From Tolypothrix bouteillei VB521301 (GTDB taxonomy: Bacteria; Cyanobacteriota; Cyanobacteriia; Cyanobacteriales; Nostocaceae), in contig NZ_JHEG04000001.1 of the NCBI RefSeq assembly GCF_000760695.4, positions 6,082,204 to 6,146,203 of the forward strand: DNA of 64,000 bases. Direction: 5' to 3'. The position numbers and the translations under genes were made by a program. The stretch's first letter is position 1. Every line of letters starts with the position of its first letter. Below are positions 1-7,531 of the stretch, in pieces. Below the pieces are notes generated by a model. That model was not told the origin of the DNA. It saw only the letters and a list, made by a program, of their open reading frames with translations, and searched no databases.

Positions 1-477
1 CTTGCCGATCCAAAAAGAGTTGCGGCTTTCCTCGTCACTACCAACGATCCCATTGAAGTCGCAACAACGCGCTATCTTTGGGGCAGTTCACAACAAATCG
101 GTCTAACCGTTGGTGGAGTTATCCTCACATCATCCGACACAACCACTAACTGGAGCGAACAATTTACTCCACTCCCAGTCAGTGTAGTACCTGATGTCAA
201 AACGGGAGACTGGCAACCTCTGATAGATGCTCTACCTAATTTTGTAGAGCAAGCCGTCAAAGCGCCCAAACCCATTGAAATAGACGTACACGCGAAGCAA
301 GTACGCTTATTTTTGCCGGGATTCGACAAAAAACAGGTCAAACTGACCCAGTACGGACCAGAAGTCACAATAGAAGCAGGAGACCAACGCAGGAATATCT
401 CCCTTCCTCCCGCCCTCAGTGGCAAACCCATAACTGGTGCGAAGTTTCAAAATAATTATTTGATAATCTCATTTTAG
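1..477 (+). CDS. Get3/ArsA-family ATPase, C-terminal part (5' end outside window)
   Basis: The frame is open from base 1 and ends with TAG at 475-477, so only the last 158 residues are present. The fragment has the end of the ATPase fold (VTTNDPIEVATTR), then a short beta-rich tail containing VRLFLPGFDKKQVKLTQYG. That tail resembles the HSP20/alpha-crystallin-like domain found at the C-terminus of cyanobacterial Get3/ArsA proteins (the Get3d type). Such proteins are thought to bind tail-anchored or other hydrophobic clients. The P-loop lies upstream of the window and cannot be checked. The gene sits just before chlG on the same strand, about 180 bases away, an order I recall from other cyanobacteria. 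The family call is fairly sure; the exact client is unknown. Confidence 0.72.
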   Translation, partial: LADPKRVAAFLVTTNDPIEVATTRYLWGSSQQIGLTVGGVILTSSDTTTNWSEQFTPLPVSVVPDVKTGDWQPLIDALPNFVEQAVKAPKPIEIDVHAKQVRLFLPGFDKKQVKLTQYGPEVTIEAGDQRRNISLPPALSGKPITGAKFQNNYLIISF

Positions 478-482
478 AGAAG

Positions 483-641
483 AGCTAATGGCTAACAGCT
501 AATGGCTAATAGCTAATGGCTAATAGCTATTAGTGCAGTTAGCCCTATGCCTTCGGTACGGTGCGTGATGCCGCAAGCTATGCCCATAAAGGTATTGTTC
601 TCTGGACTCACCATTAGCCATGAACCATTAGCCATTAGCAA
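483..641. repeat. Short heptad repeats (GCTAATG/CCATTAG) upstream of chlG
   Basis: Two arrays of a 7-base unit flank a short unique stretch. Bases 483-533 carry GCTAATG/GCTAATA units, and 611-641 carry the inverted form, CCATTAGC units. They are cyanobacterial short tandemly repeated repetitive sequences (STRR). The inverted arrangement could form an imperfect stem in the chlG leader. There are no spacers, so this is not a CRISPR array. Confidence 0.7.
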
Positions 642-657
642 TCAACAAACCAATATT

Positions 658-1695
658 ATGACTGAATCAACACCCATTACCCCAGACCCCAATTCAGCAC
701 AAGTTGCAGACACAGAAATACAGACAGAAGAAGGGAAAATTGCCGATCGCAGTGCAAAAACCAGGCAATTACTAGGTATGAAAGGAGCCGCGCCTGGGGA
801 AACCTCTATATGGAAAATCCGCCTGCAACTGATGAAACCCATTACCTGGATTCCTTTAATCTGGGGCGTCGTTTGTGGAGCAGCTTCTTCTGGTAACTAC
901 ACCTGGACATTGGAGAACGTGTTAAAGTCAGCAGCGTGTATGTTGTTAGCCGGACCGATATTAGCAGGTTATACCCAAACTCTCAATGAGTACTACGATC
1001 GCGAAATTGATGCTGTCAACGAACCTTATCGCCCCATTCCCTCAGGCGCAATTCCTTTACCACAAGTCATTACACAAATTCTTGTTTTACTCATTGCTGG
1101 TATTGGTCTAGCATTCGTATTGGATGTTTGGGCTGGTCATGACTTCCCCAATATCACCGTGCTTGCTATATTTGGTTCTTTCATAGCGTACATATACTCT
1201 GCTCCCCCTCTCAAGCTAAAACAAAACGGGTGGTTTGGAGGTTACGCCCTTGGCGCTAGTTATATCGCCTTACCTTGGTGTACCGGTCATGCGTTATTTG
1301 GCGAACTCAATTGGAAAGTCGTAGTTTTCACCGTAGTTTATAGTTTGGCAGGTTTGGGAATTGCCATTGTCAATGACTTCAAAAGCGTTGAAGGCGATCG
1401 CCAGTTCGGATTAAAATCACTACCCGTCATGTTTGGCGTAACCGCAGCCGCCTGGATATGCGTCATTATGATAGACGTTTTTCAAGCAGGAGCCGCAGCC
1501 TATCTCATCTACCTTCACGAGAACTTATATGCAGCCATTCTTGCATTGCTCATTATTCCACAAATCGTATTTCAGGATATGTATTTTTTGCGCGATCCAT
1601 TAAAAAATGATGTAAAATACCAAGCCAGTGCTCAGCCATTTCTCGTGTTAGGAATGCTTGTTGCTGGTTTAGCCATTGGTCATGCTGGCATCTAA
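658..1695 (+). CDS. chlG: Chlorophyll synthase ChlG (UbiA prenyltransferase)
   Basis: This enzyme attaches geranylgeranyl or phytyl diphosphate to chlorophyllide a, the last step of chlorophyll a synthesis, in the thylakoid membrane. From ATG 658 it has 345 residues. The first Asp-rich motif is N110-x3-D114-x3-D118, followed by EPYRPIPSGAI, typical of ChlG/BchG. The second motif, NDFKSVEGDRQFG, covers about residues 239-251. Around nine hydrophobic helices follow a polar N-terminus of about 50 residues. The frame also stays open upstream to an ATG at 547, but that stretch consists of heptad repeats and does not look like protein, so 658 is preferred. The identification is very secure. Confidence 0.95.
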   Translation: MTESTPITPDPNSAQVADTEIQTEEGKIADRSAKTRQLLGMKGAAPGETSIWKIRLQLMKPITWIPLIWGVVCGAASSGNYTWTLENVLKSAACMLLAGPILAGYTQTLNEYYDREIDAVNEPYRPIPSGAIPLPQVITQILVLLIAGIGLAFVLDVWAGHDFPNITVLAIFGSFIAYIYSAPPLKLKQNGWFGGYALGASYIALPWCTGHALFGELNWKVVVFTVVYSLAGLGIAIVNDFKSVEGDRQFGLKSLPVMFGVTAAAWICVIMIDVFQAGAAAYLIYLHENLYAAILALLIIPQIVFQDMYFLRDPLKNDVKYQASAQPFLVLGMLVAGLAIGHAGI

Positions 1696-1798
1696 TTTAT
1701 ACCTCCACAGTCAGACGATTAAAGTGTGAAGTATGAAGTATAAGGAATGAAGTCAAATTCATCAACAAATTGAGGGTTAAGAAAATACTCCCTTCTAG

Positions 1799-1870
1799 GC
1801 ATTTAATTACATAAAAACATAGGGTAGGCACTGCCCGCTAAAAATGAATGGTAAGCAGTACCCACCCTAC
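1799..1870. repeat. Dispersed palindromic element, copy 1
   Basis: The element starts with a conserved leader (CATTTAAT-AC-TAAA-AC), then AGGGTAGGC, and ends at CCCACCCTAC, so its ends are imperfectly complementary. A second copy with the same leader and ends lies at 3229-3301. It occupies the 311-base gap between chlG and the next gene, in which no other feature is seen. Confidence 0.6.
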
Positions 1871-2006
1871 ACAAATCGGTAATTTTAGAGCCGAAAGGGC
1901 TTACGAAGTTGAGGAATCTGAATCCATCTATCAACTGATTTTTCATACTTCATTCTTTTTTGCGTCACTTCTAACTCCTAACTAATTATCTGTATAGAGA
2001 CTTGCC

Positions 2007-2294
2007 GTGCTCGAACTACTCAATTATTTATTTCACGCAGTTCAACCTTTTATAGTACCTATTTGCTTTCTGTGTGCTTGGTCATTAACTATTACCGTCG
2101 CTTGGAGTCTTTGGACAGCAGCAAGAGACAGCGTGAGCGCAGCAAAGCAGATGCATCAAATTCCCTGTGTTGGGTGTCAGTACTTTACCAATGACTATCG
2201 CCTCAAATGCACCGTCCATCCTTCTATTGCTAATACAGAAGAAGCCATAACTTGTTTGGACTATCAACCAAAAACAAATCCTATGCTTTATTAG
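2007..2294 (+). CDS. Small one-TM protein with a four-cysteine tail, unknown function
   Basis: The protein has 95 residues and starts at GTG 2007. Residues about 13-38 form one hydrophobic membrane segment. The polar tail carries CVGCQYF, then KCTVHP, then TCLDY, so four cysteines are spaced like a small metal or Fe-S site, with one nearby His. I recognise the overall pattern from cyanobacterial conserved hypothetical proteins but know no function. It is separated from chlG by a repeat element and is convergent with the inositol-phosphatase gene. Metal binding is an inference from Cys spacing only. Confidence 0.7.
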   Translation: MLELLNYLFHAVQPFIVPICFLCAWSLTITVAWSLWTAARDSVSAAKQMHQIPCVGCQYFTNDYRLKCTVHPSIANTEEAITCLDYQPKTNPMLY

Positions 2295-2376
2295 TTAGTA
2301 GTTAGTCGTTAATAATTGCTAACCAAGTTTACGGGCGCAATACCTTGCGCCTTTACCAACCGCTAACTACTAACTA
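2292..2376. terminator. Repeat-built inverted repeat with inner hairpin between convergent genes
   Basis: A perfect 14-base inverted repeat, TAGTTAGTAGTTAG at 2292-2305 and CTAACTACTAACTA at 2363-2376, is built from heptad units. Inside it is a second hairpin, GGCGCAA-TACC-TTGCGCC (2334-2351), followed by TTT. The structure lies between two converging genes, where a bidirectional terminator is expected. The right arm also encodes the last residues and stop codon of the minus-strand gene. Confidence 0.45.
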
Positions 2377-3163
2377 TAAATTGAGAAAAAATGGGAATCA
2401 ATTCTTGACGGCTCACAACCAGAGTCGGGAAAGAACGAGCTGTATAATCTTCACCCGATTTTAAAGGAAAAGGTTCTGAGTCGAGCGATACCCAGCTACC
2501 ACCTGCAGCTTGAACAATCACCCAAGCTCCAGCAAAATCCCAAATTTTTGGTGTCGCTTCAACCCCACCCAACGTCGCACCTGCTGCAACACTCAGAAAA
2601 TTGTAGCTAGCCACACCTAGCATCCGGATTTTGCATGGAAAATCTTTTTGCATGACCGACGTGCTGCGAGAACAGAGGTTGAAAAAATGATTGTAACTTG
2701 GATCGTCGTTGCTTGCGCGGACAGGCTGATAATTGCGAAATGCTCCATTTGGCAAATCTAACCCGGATGTACCCCTCCAAAAACCGTGGAAAGCTTCACC
2801 TATGGGCGGAAAATAAACGTAGCCAAAAACAGGTGTACCCTGATATAGCAAACCTAATGAAATTCCCCAAATGGGAATACCACGAGTAAAGTTGGTTGTA
2901 CCGTCTAAAGGATCGATAACCCAGCACCATTCCGTACCGGGGAAAACTTTATTACTCTCTTCAGTAAGAATGCCATAATCGGGAAAAAGAGCGGCGATCG
3001 CATTCCGAATTTCCCCATCTGCCCATTTATCCGATTGCGTCACCAAAGTGCCATCGTCTTTTTGGGAAGCTTGTACTCGCCCAAAATCTTGCATTAACTG
3101 CTTCCCTACCCTAGCTGTGGTTGTTTGGGCAAAATCTATAATCGTTGTCCAAAATTCATTCAT
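2363..3163 (-). CDS. Inositol monophosphatase family protein
   Basis: This 266-residue Mg-dependent sugar-phosphate phosphatase is of the IMPase/FBPase fold. All three family motifs are visible: LTEES with E68/E69, the metal-binding DPLDGTTNF with D84 and D87, and IWDFAGAW with D209 followed by AGG. Length is normal for the family. The substrate could be myo-inositol 1-phosphate, histidinol phosphate or a related sugar phosphate; the sequence does not settle which. The final residues (IVSS) and stop are encoded by a heptad repeat, so the extreme C-terminus is repeat-derived. Confidence 0.88.
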   Translation of the reverse strand: MNEFWTTIIDFAQTTTARVGKQLMQDFGRVQASQKDDGTLVTQSDKWADGEIRNAIAALFPDYGILTEESNKVFPGTEWCWVIDPLDGTTNFTRGIPIWGISLGLLYQGTPVFGYVYFPPIGEAFHGFWRGTSGLDLPNGAFRNYQPVRASNDDPSYNHFFNLCSRSTSVMQKDFPCKIRMLGVASYNFLSVAAGATLGGVEATPKIWDFAGAWVIVQAAGGSWVSLDSEPFPLKSGEDYTARSFPTLVVSRQELIPIFSQFIVSS

Positions 3164-3172
3164 ACAAATAAT

Positions 3173-3346
3173 TGGCTAATAGCTAATAGCTAATAGCTAA
3201 TAGCACTGTTAGCAATGACTCCCTTTCCGCCATTTAATGACCTAAAGACGTAGGGTAGGCTATGCCGCATGACAGCAAGCGGTGGAGATTGCCCACCCTA
3301 CTAATAGCACTGTTAGCAATTAGCAATTAGCCATTAGCTATTAGCA
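3173..3346. repeat. Palindromic element, copy 2, flanked by 20-base direct repeats and STRR heptads
   Basis: Heptad repeats (GCTAATA) occupy 3173-3200. The exact 20-mer CTAATAGCACTGTTAGCAAT occurs at 3197-3216 and again at 3301-3320. Between them lies an 84-base stretch including copy 2 of the TAGGGTAGGC...GCCCACCCTA palindromic element. More heptads (GCCATTA) run to 3346. The layout fits insertion or duplication of a small non-autonomous element within an STRR array. Confidence 0.6.
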
Positions 3347-3354
3347 AAATAACA

Positions 3355-4833
3355 TCAATCTAGCTCGCTTTCCAAAATAGAAGCAATCGCTTGCTTGGCA
3401 TTGTTCTGGAATTCTTTCACATTCACTCGGGTCAAGAACCAAATTGCAAGAAGCATTCCGATGGCTTGCAACCCAAACACCAAACTGTAGGCCAGTACCT
3501 TTTGAGCAAAGAAAAATTTGCCCACATCCAGTACTGCACCACCACTCACTGTCGCTAATGCCCTTGCGATCGCCTGCGCTAAACCCCAAGCACCAATGAA
3601 TGTTCCGGCTGTTTCCGCTGCAGTTAAATCTAGCATCAGGCTAATCGCTCCTGTTGTGGTTACACCTGATGCCAAACCAAATAGCAGTAAAGATCCTTGT
3701 AGGAATTTCTCGTTACCTGTAAATCCCGATGAAATGATAAATGCCATGGTGAAAGCAACAGCAAAACATCCTAACATGGCAGTTTTTTGTTTGCCCAGAC
3801 GTGGCACGATGAGAAAGCCCGTTGAAGCAATACCTATCAACGTTCCCGTTCCCCAAAATGCATTAAGTCTTGTTGTTTGAGCAACACACATTCCAAAAAC
3901 TTCACCACCATAAGGTTCCATCACAGCTTCTTGCATAAACAAACTGACAGTCATCACTAATAGAAAAGTGAAAAACAAACCAGTTTGCCGACTAGCCGTT
4001 AACACCTTAAGTGCTTTTTCCAAAGTAATTTGATCTTCTCGTTGCGTGACTGTCGAACGAATGCCGTACCTGGAGTATTTTTTTTCAACACCTGCTGTAG
4101 CTAGCACTGCCAACCCAAAAACCACAGCTGGCAAAATGAAAAACAGACGGTTTATAGAATTTTGCAATGCTGCTAGCTGTTCGGGCTGGCTGTATAAAGA
4201 TACCGCTCTTGCTGTTTCTTGGCAAGTCGTGGCTGCAGGTAGTAACTTTGAGCTTGTAATTGCTCCAATCACAATACCTACCATTAGCATTGACCAAACA
4301 ATACCAACTAATTTAGAGCGATTATCTTCATCAGAAACATCAACTAGCAATGCTGCAAAGGGTGTGGAACTCGAACTTAGTGTCACTCCATAGAAAGCAA
4401 AAATTCCGGCTAACAGCGCAATCCAACCGTAGGTTTGAGCCGTCCAACCTCCCGCATAAAAACTAGCACCTAGTTGCCAAGTCACTTGTACCGCTAAAAA
4501 AGCTGCGATCGCAAATAGTGCTGCACCTACCCACACGTAACCTGTACGGTGATTGTTTAAAAAAGGTTTAGCATCAGATAATTGTCCAAACCACAACCTT
4601 GTGGGTGCTACAAGTTGGTGCATTGCGATCGTACCCGCTACAAGTGTAGCTGGAATTGCTAATTCTTTAATCATGATGCGATTCAGCACTCCTAAGGTGA
4701 GAACCGACATGATGCCCAACCCCATCTGAAATAAGCCCAAGCGAAACATCGTGAATAGGTTAACCTTGGGCAATGATTCTAACTTTGCTGCTTTATCTGA
4801 CTGAGGATTGGGTGAAAAATCACTGGTTGCCAT
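3355..4833 (-). CDS. BCD-family MFS transporter (PucC/LhaA-like)
   Basis: This 492-residue polytopic membrane protein has about 12 predicted helices. Its N-terminal region (VNLFTMFRLGLFQMGLGI, then a conserved WFGQLSDAKP loop) matches the bacteriochlorophyll-delivery/PucC family. In phototrophs, members of this family assist assembly of, or pigment delivery to, light-harvesting complexes. The cyanobacterial members are less studied, so a role in chlorophyll-protein assembly is an inference from family and from nearby chlG. It is convergent with the IMPase gene in orientation terms only through the repeat block and has its own promoter region from 4834 to 4965, shared divergently with the aldo/keto reductase. 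Confidence 0.85.
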   Translation of the reverse strand: MATSDFSPNPQSDKAAKLESLPKVNLFTMFRLGLFQMGLGIMSVLTLGVLNRIMIKELAIPATLVAGTIAMHQLVAPTRLWFGQLSDAKPFLNNHRTGYVWVGAALFAIAAFLAVQVTWQLGASFYAGGWTAQTYGWIALLAGIFAFYGVTLSSSSTPFAALLVDVSDEDNRSKLVGIVWSMLMVGIVIGAITSSKLLPAATTCQETARAVSLYSQPEQLAALQNSINRLFFILPAVVFGLAVLATAGVEKKYSRYGIRSTVTQREDQITLEKALKVLTASRQTGLFFTFLLVMTVSLFMQEAVMEPYGGEVFGMCVAQTTRLNAFWGTGTLIGIASTGFLIVPRLGKQKTAMLGCFAVAFTMAFIISSGFTGNEKFLQGSLLLFGLASGVTTTGAISLMLDLTAAETAGTFIGAWGLAQAIARALATVSGGAVLDVGKFFFAQKVLAYSLVFGLQAIGMLLAIWFLTRVNVKEFQNNAKQAIASILESELD

Positions 4834-4965
4834 AACCCACTACCAACGATAGATCCCAATATTAATTCAGAATAACCCTATCTCAACCTATTGACTGTGC
4901 GGAAACAATTTCTGAGAAGCTACACTTGGAGTGTAAAGAAATGTAAATATAAAGTTTAATTAACT

Positions 4966-5916
4966 GTGGAAACAATCGCACTAGGACAGCAAGGCCCAAA
5001 CGTAACACCCCTTTGTATTGGAACTTGGGCTTGGGGTGATAAACTTTTTTGGAATTATGGCAATAACTACGGTGCAAAAGAGTTAAAAGAAGCTTTTGAT
5101 ACAGCATTAGAAGCGGGCGTCACCTTCTTTGACACTGCCGAAATTTATGGTTTTGGAGTGTCTGAAAGCTTTTTAGGGGAATTCACGCAGAAGACTGATA
5201 AACAGGTGCAAATTGCTACAAAATACGGTCCTGCACCATGGCGATTTATGGGTCAATCTGTTGCTGATGCGTTAACAGAAAGCTTGAAACGCCTGAAAGT
5301 GGAGCGAGTTGCTCTATACCAAGTTCATTGGCCTTTCGCATTTTTTATGAGTCAAGAAACTCTCATGAACGCTCTAGCAGATGAGGTGAAACGAGGCAGA
5401 ATTGAAGCTGTTGGTGTTAGTAATTACTCAGAACAGCAAATGCGAGAAGCTCACCAGTTATTAGCTGCTCGCGGAGTGCCTTTAGCAGTGAATCAAGTCC
5501 GCTATTCCTTACTGACTCGTCAAATTGAAAGCAATGGCATTTTTGACACGGCTCGCGAGTTAGGTGTCACAATACTGGCATATAGCCCACTCGCTCAGGG
5601 GTTATTGACAGGGAAGTATACAAGCGAGCGCACTTACGATTTTAAAGATGGTAGGAGAATAGACCCTCGATTTAGCCGAGAAGGTTTGCTGAAGATCGAA
5701 CCCGTCATATCCGTATTGCGTCAGTTGGGAGAAAAGCACGGACGCACTCCCGCCCAAGTTGCCCTCAATTGGTTAATTGCCCAAGGTAACGTCATTCCCA
5801 TTGCAGGAGCAAAAACAGCCGAACAAGTACGGCAAAATGCAGGTGCTTTGGGTTGGAAGTTAGCTGATGATGAGGTTAGGCAGTTAGAAGAAGTCAGTCG
5901 CCCTTGGTTGAGGTAA
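4966..5916 (+). CDS. Aldo/keto reductase
   Basis: This 316-residue NADPH-dependent oxidoreductase has a (beta/alpha)8 fold. The catalytic tetrad can be placed by eye at D56, Y61, K86 and H121, in FDTAEIYG, ATKYG and QVHWP. The C-terminal cofactor-binding segment IPIAGAKTAEQVRQNAGAL is also present. The start is GTG at 4966, giving METIALG in the usual position before the first strand. Plant and cyanobacterial homologues include pyridoxal reductase-like and related enzymes, but the substrate cannot be read from sequence. Confidence 0.88.
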   Translation: METIALGQQGPNVTPLCIGTWAWGDKLFWNYGNNYGAKELKEAFDTALEAGVTFFDTAEIYGFGVSESFLGEFTQKTDKQVQIATKYGPAPWRFMGQSVADALTESLKRLKVERVALYQVHWPFAFFMSQETLMNALADEVKRGRIEAVGVSNYSEQQMREAHQLLAARGVPLAVNQVRYSLLTRQIESNGIFDTARELGVTILAYSPLAQGLLTGKYTSERTYDFKDGRRIDPRFSREGLLKIEPVISVLRQLGEKHGRTPAQVALNWLIAQGNVIPIAGAKTAEQVRQNAGALGWKLADDEVRQLEEVSRPWLR

Positions 5917-5944
5917 TACAATTTTGGATTGAACAAAAAGTTGA

Positions 5945-5960
5945 GTAGCAGATATGCTAC
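5945..5960. terminator. Short hairpin between convergent genes
   Basis: GTAGCA-GATA-TGCTAC forms a perfect 6-base-pair stem with a 4-base loop. It is followed on the plus strand by a T-rich stretch (GGCTTTATTTT). It sits 28 bases after the aldo/keto reductase stop codon. It is a plausible weak intrinsic terminator; the stem is short and AT-containing. Confidence 0.35.
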
Positions 5961-5995
5961 TTGGCTTTATTTTCCTTCTCCCTAGTTCTTCTCCT

Positions 5996-6643
5996 TCAAT
6001 GAGAAGGAAGCGAGCAGTCATTCGATCGTGGTAGAGCCGAGTCAAAAATCTGTTGCGCGGTGAGTTTAAGTTGAGGTAGAGCGCGGGAAATGACTGTATC
6101 ATTAGCTCGGTATATTTTTTTCACGTATTCCCCGTTAACAAGTTCGCAAACAAAAATAGTAGGTTGCTTGGGGTCTCCTATAAATTCCCTTGCCCCCAAT
6201 GCTTTATAATCTACAATCCAATATTCTGGAATTTCCATTTCTTCATAGTCTGCAAATTTTTTATAATAATCGTCGCGCCAGTTTGTAGACACAACCTCAA
6301 TGACGATTATGACTGATGCAGCTTGAGTAACAGTCGATTCCTTTTTCCACAGGGGTTCATTTTCAAGGTTATCGCGGTTTATTAATAAAATATCGGGAGC
6401 GTAAGCGGATTTGGCAGAGGGCGTTTTAACAAACCCAGTTTTTGGAATGTTGTAGGGTAAATTCAGCCTATCGAATTCAATTCCTATTTTTCGTGTCAAA
6501 AAACCAACTACATCTTCATGGTCTCCGGTTGGTGGTGCCATCTCAATAATTACTCCATTGTGTAGTTCGTACCGCTTACCGTCACTGGGGAACCACTCAA
6601 TAAATTCTTCATAAGTTACTACTTTGGGTAAGGTTTGGACCAT
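5996..6643 (-). CDS. Uma2 family endonuclease (DUF820, PD-(D/E)XK fold)
   Basis: This 215-residue member of the Uma2/DUF820 family is from a group greatly expanded in cyanobacteria. The restriction-endonuclease-like core is visible: RYELHNG early, APDILLI (Asp), and IVIEVVS (Glu), followed by the typical K-x-ADYEEMEIPEYWIVD segment. The biological role is not established; mobile-element association is often assumed. The gene stands alone, convergent with the aldo/keto reductase, and the downstream toxin-antitoxin locus faces the other way. The family call is secure; activity is untested. Confidence 0.88.
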   Translation of the reverse strand: MVQTLPKVVTYEEFIEWFPSDGKRYELHNGVIIEMAPPTGDHEDVVGFLTRKIGIEFDRLNLPYNIPKTGFVKTPSAKSAYAPDILLINRDNLENEPLWKKESTVTQAASVIIVIEVVSTNWRDDYYKKFADYEEMEIPEYWIVDYKALGAREFIGDPKQPTIFVCELVNGEYVKKIYRANDTVISRALPQLKLTAQQIFDSALPRSNDCSLPSH

Positions 6644-6779
6644 AATTAGAACCTCTATATACTATTCCTATACCGCCCATGGGTGAGCAGAAGGTAATCG
6701 CCCGATTTTTAGATTGTAAAGCTAATATGGGTAAAATAGATGTGCGGTCAATTTCCATACCTTAACTTTAGAAACCACC

Positions 6780-7010
6780 ATGAAACAAATTACCCTTACA
6801 GAGCTTCCTGAAACCGTCCAGAACCTAATTAACCAAGCTCAAAAAACAGGTGAAAAGTTGACTATCATACAAAATGGTGTCCCCTACGCCATCATTTCCC
6901 CTATTCAGAAAAAATCTCTCCTAGCAACCCTTTCTAATCTTGAACTATTGGACGAAGATTTTGCCGATGTGGACGAAGGATTATTGCCTTTAGATAATAT
7001 TGAGCTTTAA
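6780..7010 (+). CDS. Phd/YefM-type antitoxin
   Basis: This 76-residue protein begins MKQITLTELPETVQNLINQAQ and has IIQNGVPYAIISP, the layout of a Phd/YefM-like antitoxin: an N-terminal DNA-binding part and an acidic C-terminal tail (DEDFADVDEGLLPLDN). It ends two bases before the start of a PIN-toxin reading frame, as in an operonic type II toxin-antitoxin pair. The toxin frame is broken, so this antitoxin now appears to be an orphan. Confidence 0.8.
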   Translation: MKQITLTELPETVQNLINQAQKTGEKLTIIQNGVPYAIISPIQKKSLLATLSNLELLDEDFADVDEGLLPLDNIEL

Positions 7011-7012
7011 AA

Positions 7013-7459
7013 ATGAGTTATTTATACTTGTTAGATAAAAACATCATTTCTGAACTCATTAAAAACCCTAGAGAATTTATATTTTCAAAAATTTAAAACG
7101 TCGGATAAGATACAGTTTTTACAAGTATTATAGTAGCTTGTGAATTAAGATTTGGAGCGAACAAAAAGAATTCTCAAAAACTCATAGAAAAACTTAAAAT
7201 CATTTTGGATAGTATTGAAATACTACCCCTAACTCATCCTATAGAGCAGTATTACGCGGAAATCCGCACAGATTTAGAACAGCAAGGTAAACCGATTGGA
7301 GGTAATGACTTATTAATTGCTGCCCATTCTTTAAGCCTTGGTCTAACTCTCGTGACCGCCAATGTTCGTGAATTTTCCCGCGTTTCTAATTTAAAAGTAG
7401 AAAACTGGCTTGAACCTGATGAAAAAAGTAACCAACTAAGCGAGGCGGAGCCTCGCTAA
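7013..7459 (+). pseudogene. VapC/FitB-like PIN-domain toxin with two in-frame stops
   Basis: Starting at ATG 7013 the frame reads MSYLYLLDKNIISELIK, then meets TAA at 7094-7096 and TAA at 7106-7108. It continues in the same frame as TVFTSIIVACELRFGA, IGGNDLLIAAH and VTANVREF to TAA 7457-7459. These are the PIN-domain segments with their acidic residues (LDxN, CELRFG, GNDLLIA). No frameshift is needed: AAA>TAA and GAA>TAA changes would explain both stops. The normal family Asp in TxDxxEF is Asn here. The last residues (LSEAEPR) come from a repeat that has overrun the 3' end. Confidence 0.8.
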
Positions 7460-7485
7460 ATGCATTCCCAGGCGGAGCCTGGGAA
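7440..7485. repeat. Double palindrome repeat (GGCGGAGCC core)
   Basis: Two adjacent palindromes share the core GGCGGAGCC: GCGAGGCGGAGCCTCGC at 7440-7456 and TTCCCAGGCGGAGCCTGGGAA at 7465-7485. The first overlaps the final codons and stop of the PIN pseudogene. I recognise this as a dispersed cyanobacterial palindromic repeat. Confidence 0.7.
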
Positions 7486-7531
7486 CGAGGGATTCTCTAC
7501 TCCCTACTCTCTGTGTTAGGGTGAGGGCAAC

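Noticed and set aside
72..431. Minus-strand open frame across the Get3-like gene
   Set aside because: It lies opposite a plus-strand frame with clear family similarity, has no ribosome site and no recognisable fold.
483..641. Heptad arrays considered as a CRISPR array (also at 3173-3346 and 37438-37500)
   Set aside because: Units are 7 bases long without unique spacers, and no cas gene is present.
547..657. Upstream extension of chlG to an ATG at 547
   Set aside because: The extra 37 residues come from heptad repeats; homologues start near 658.
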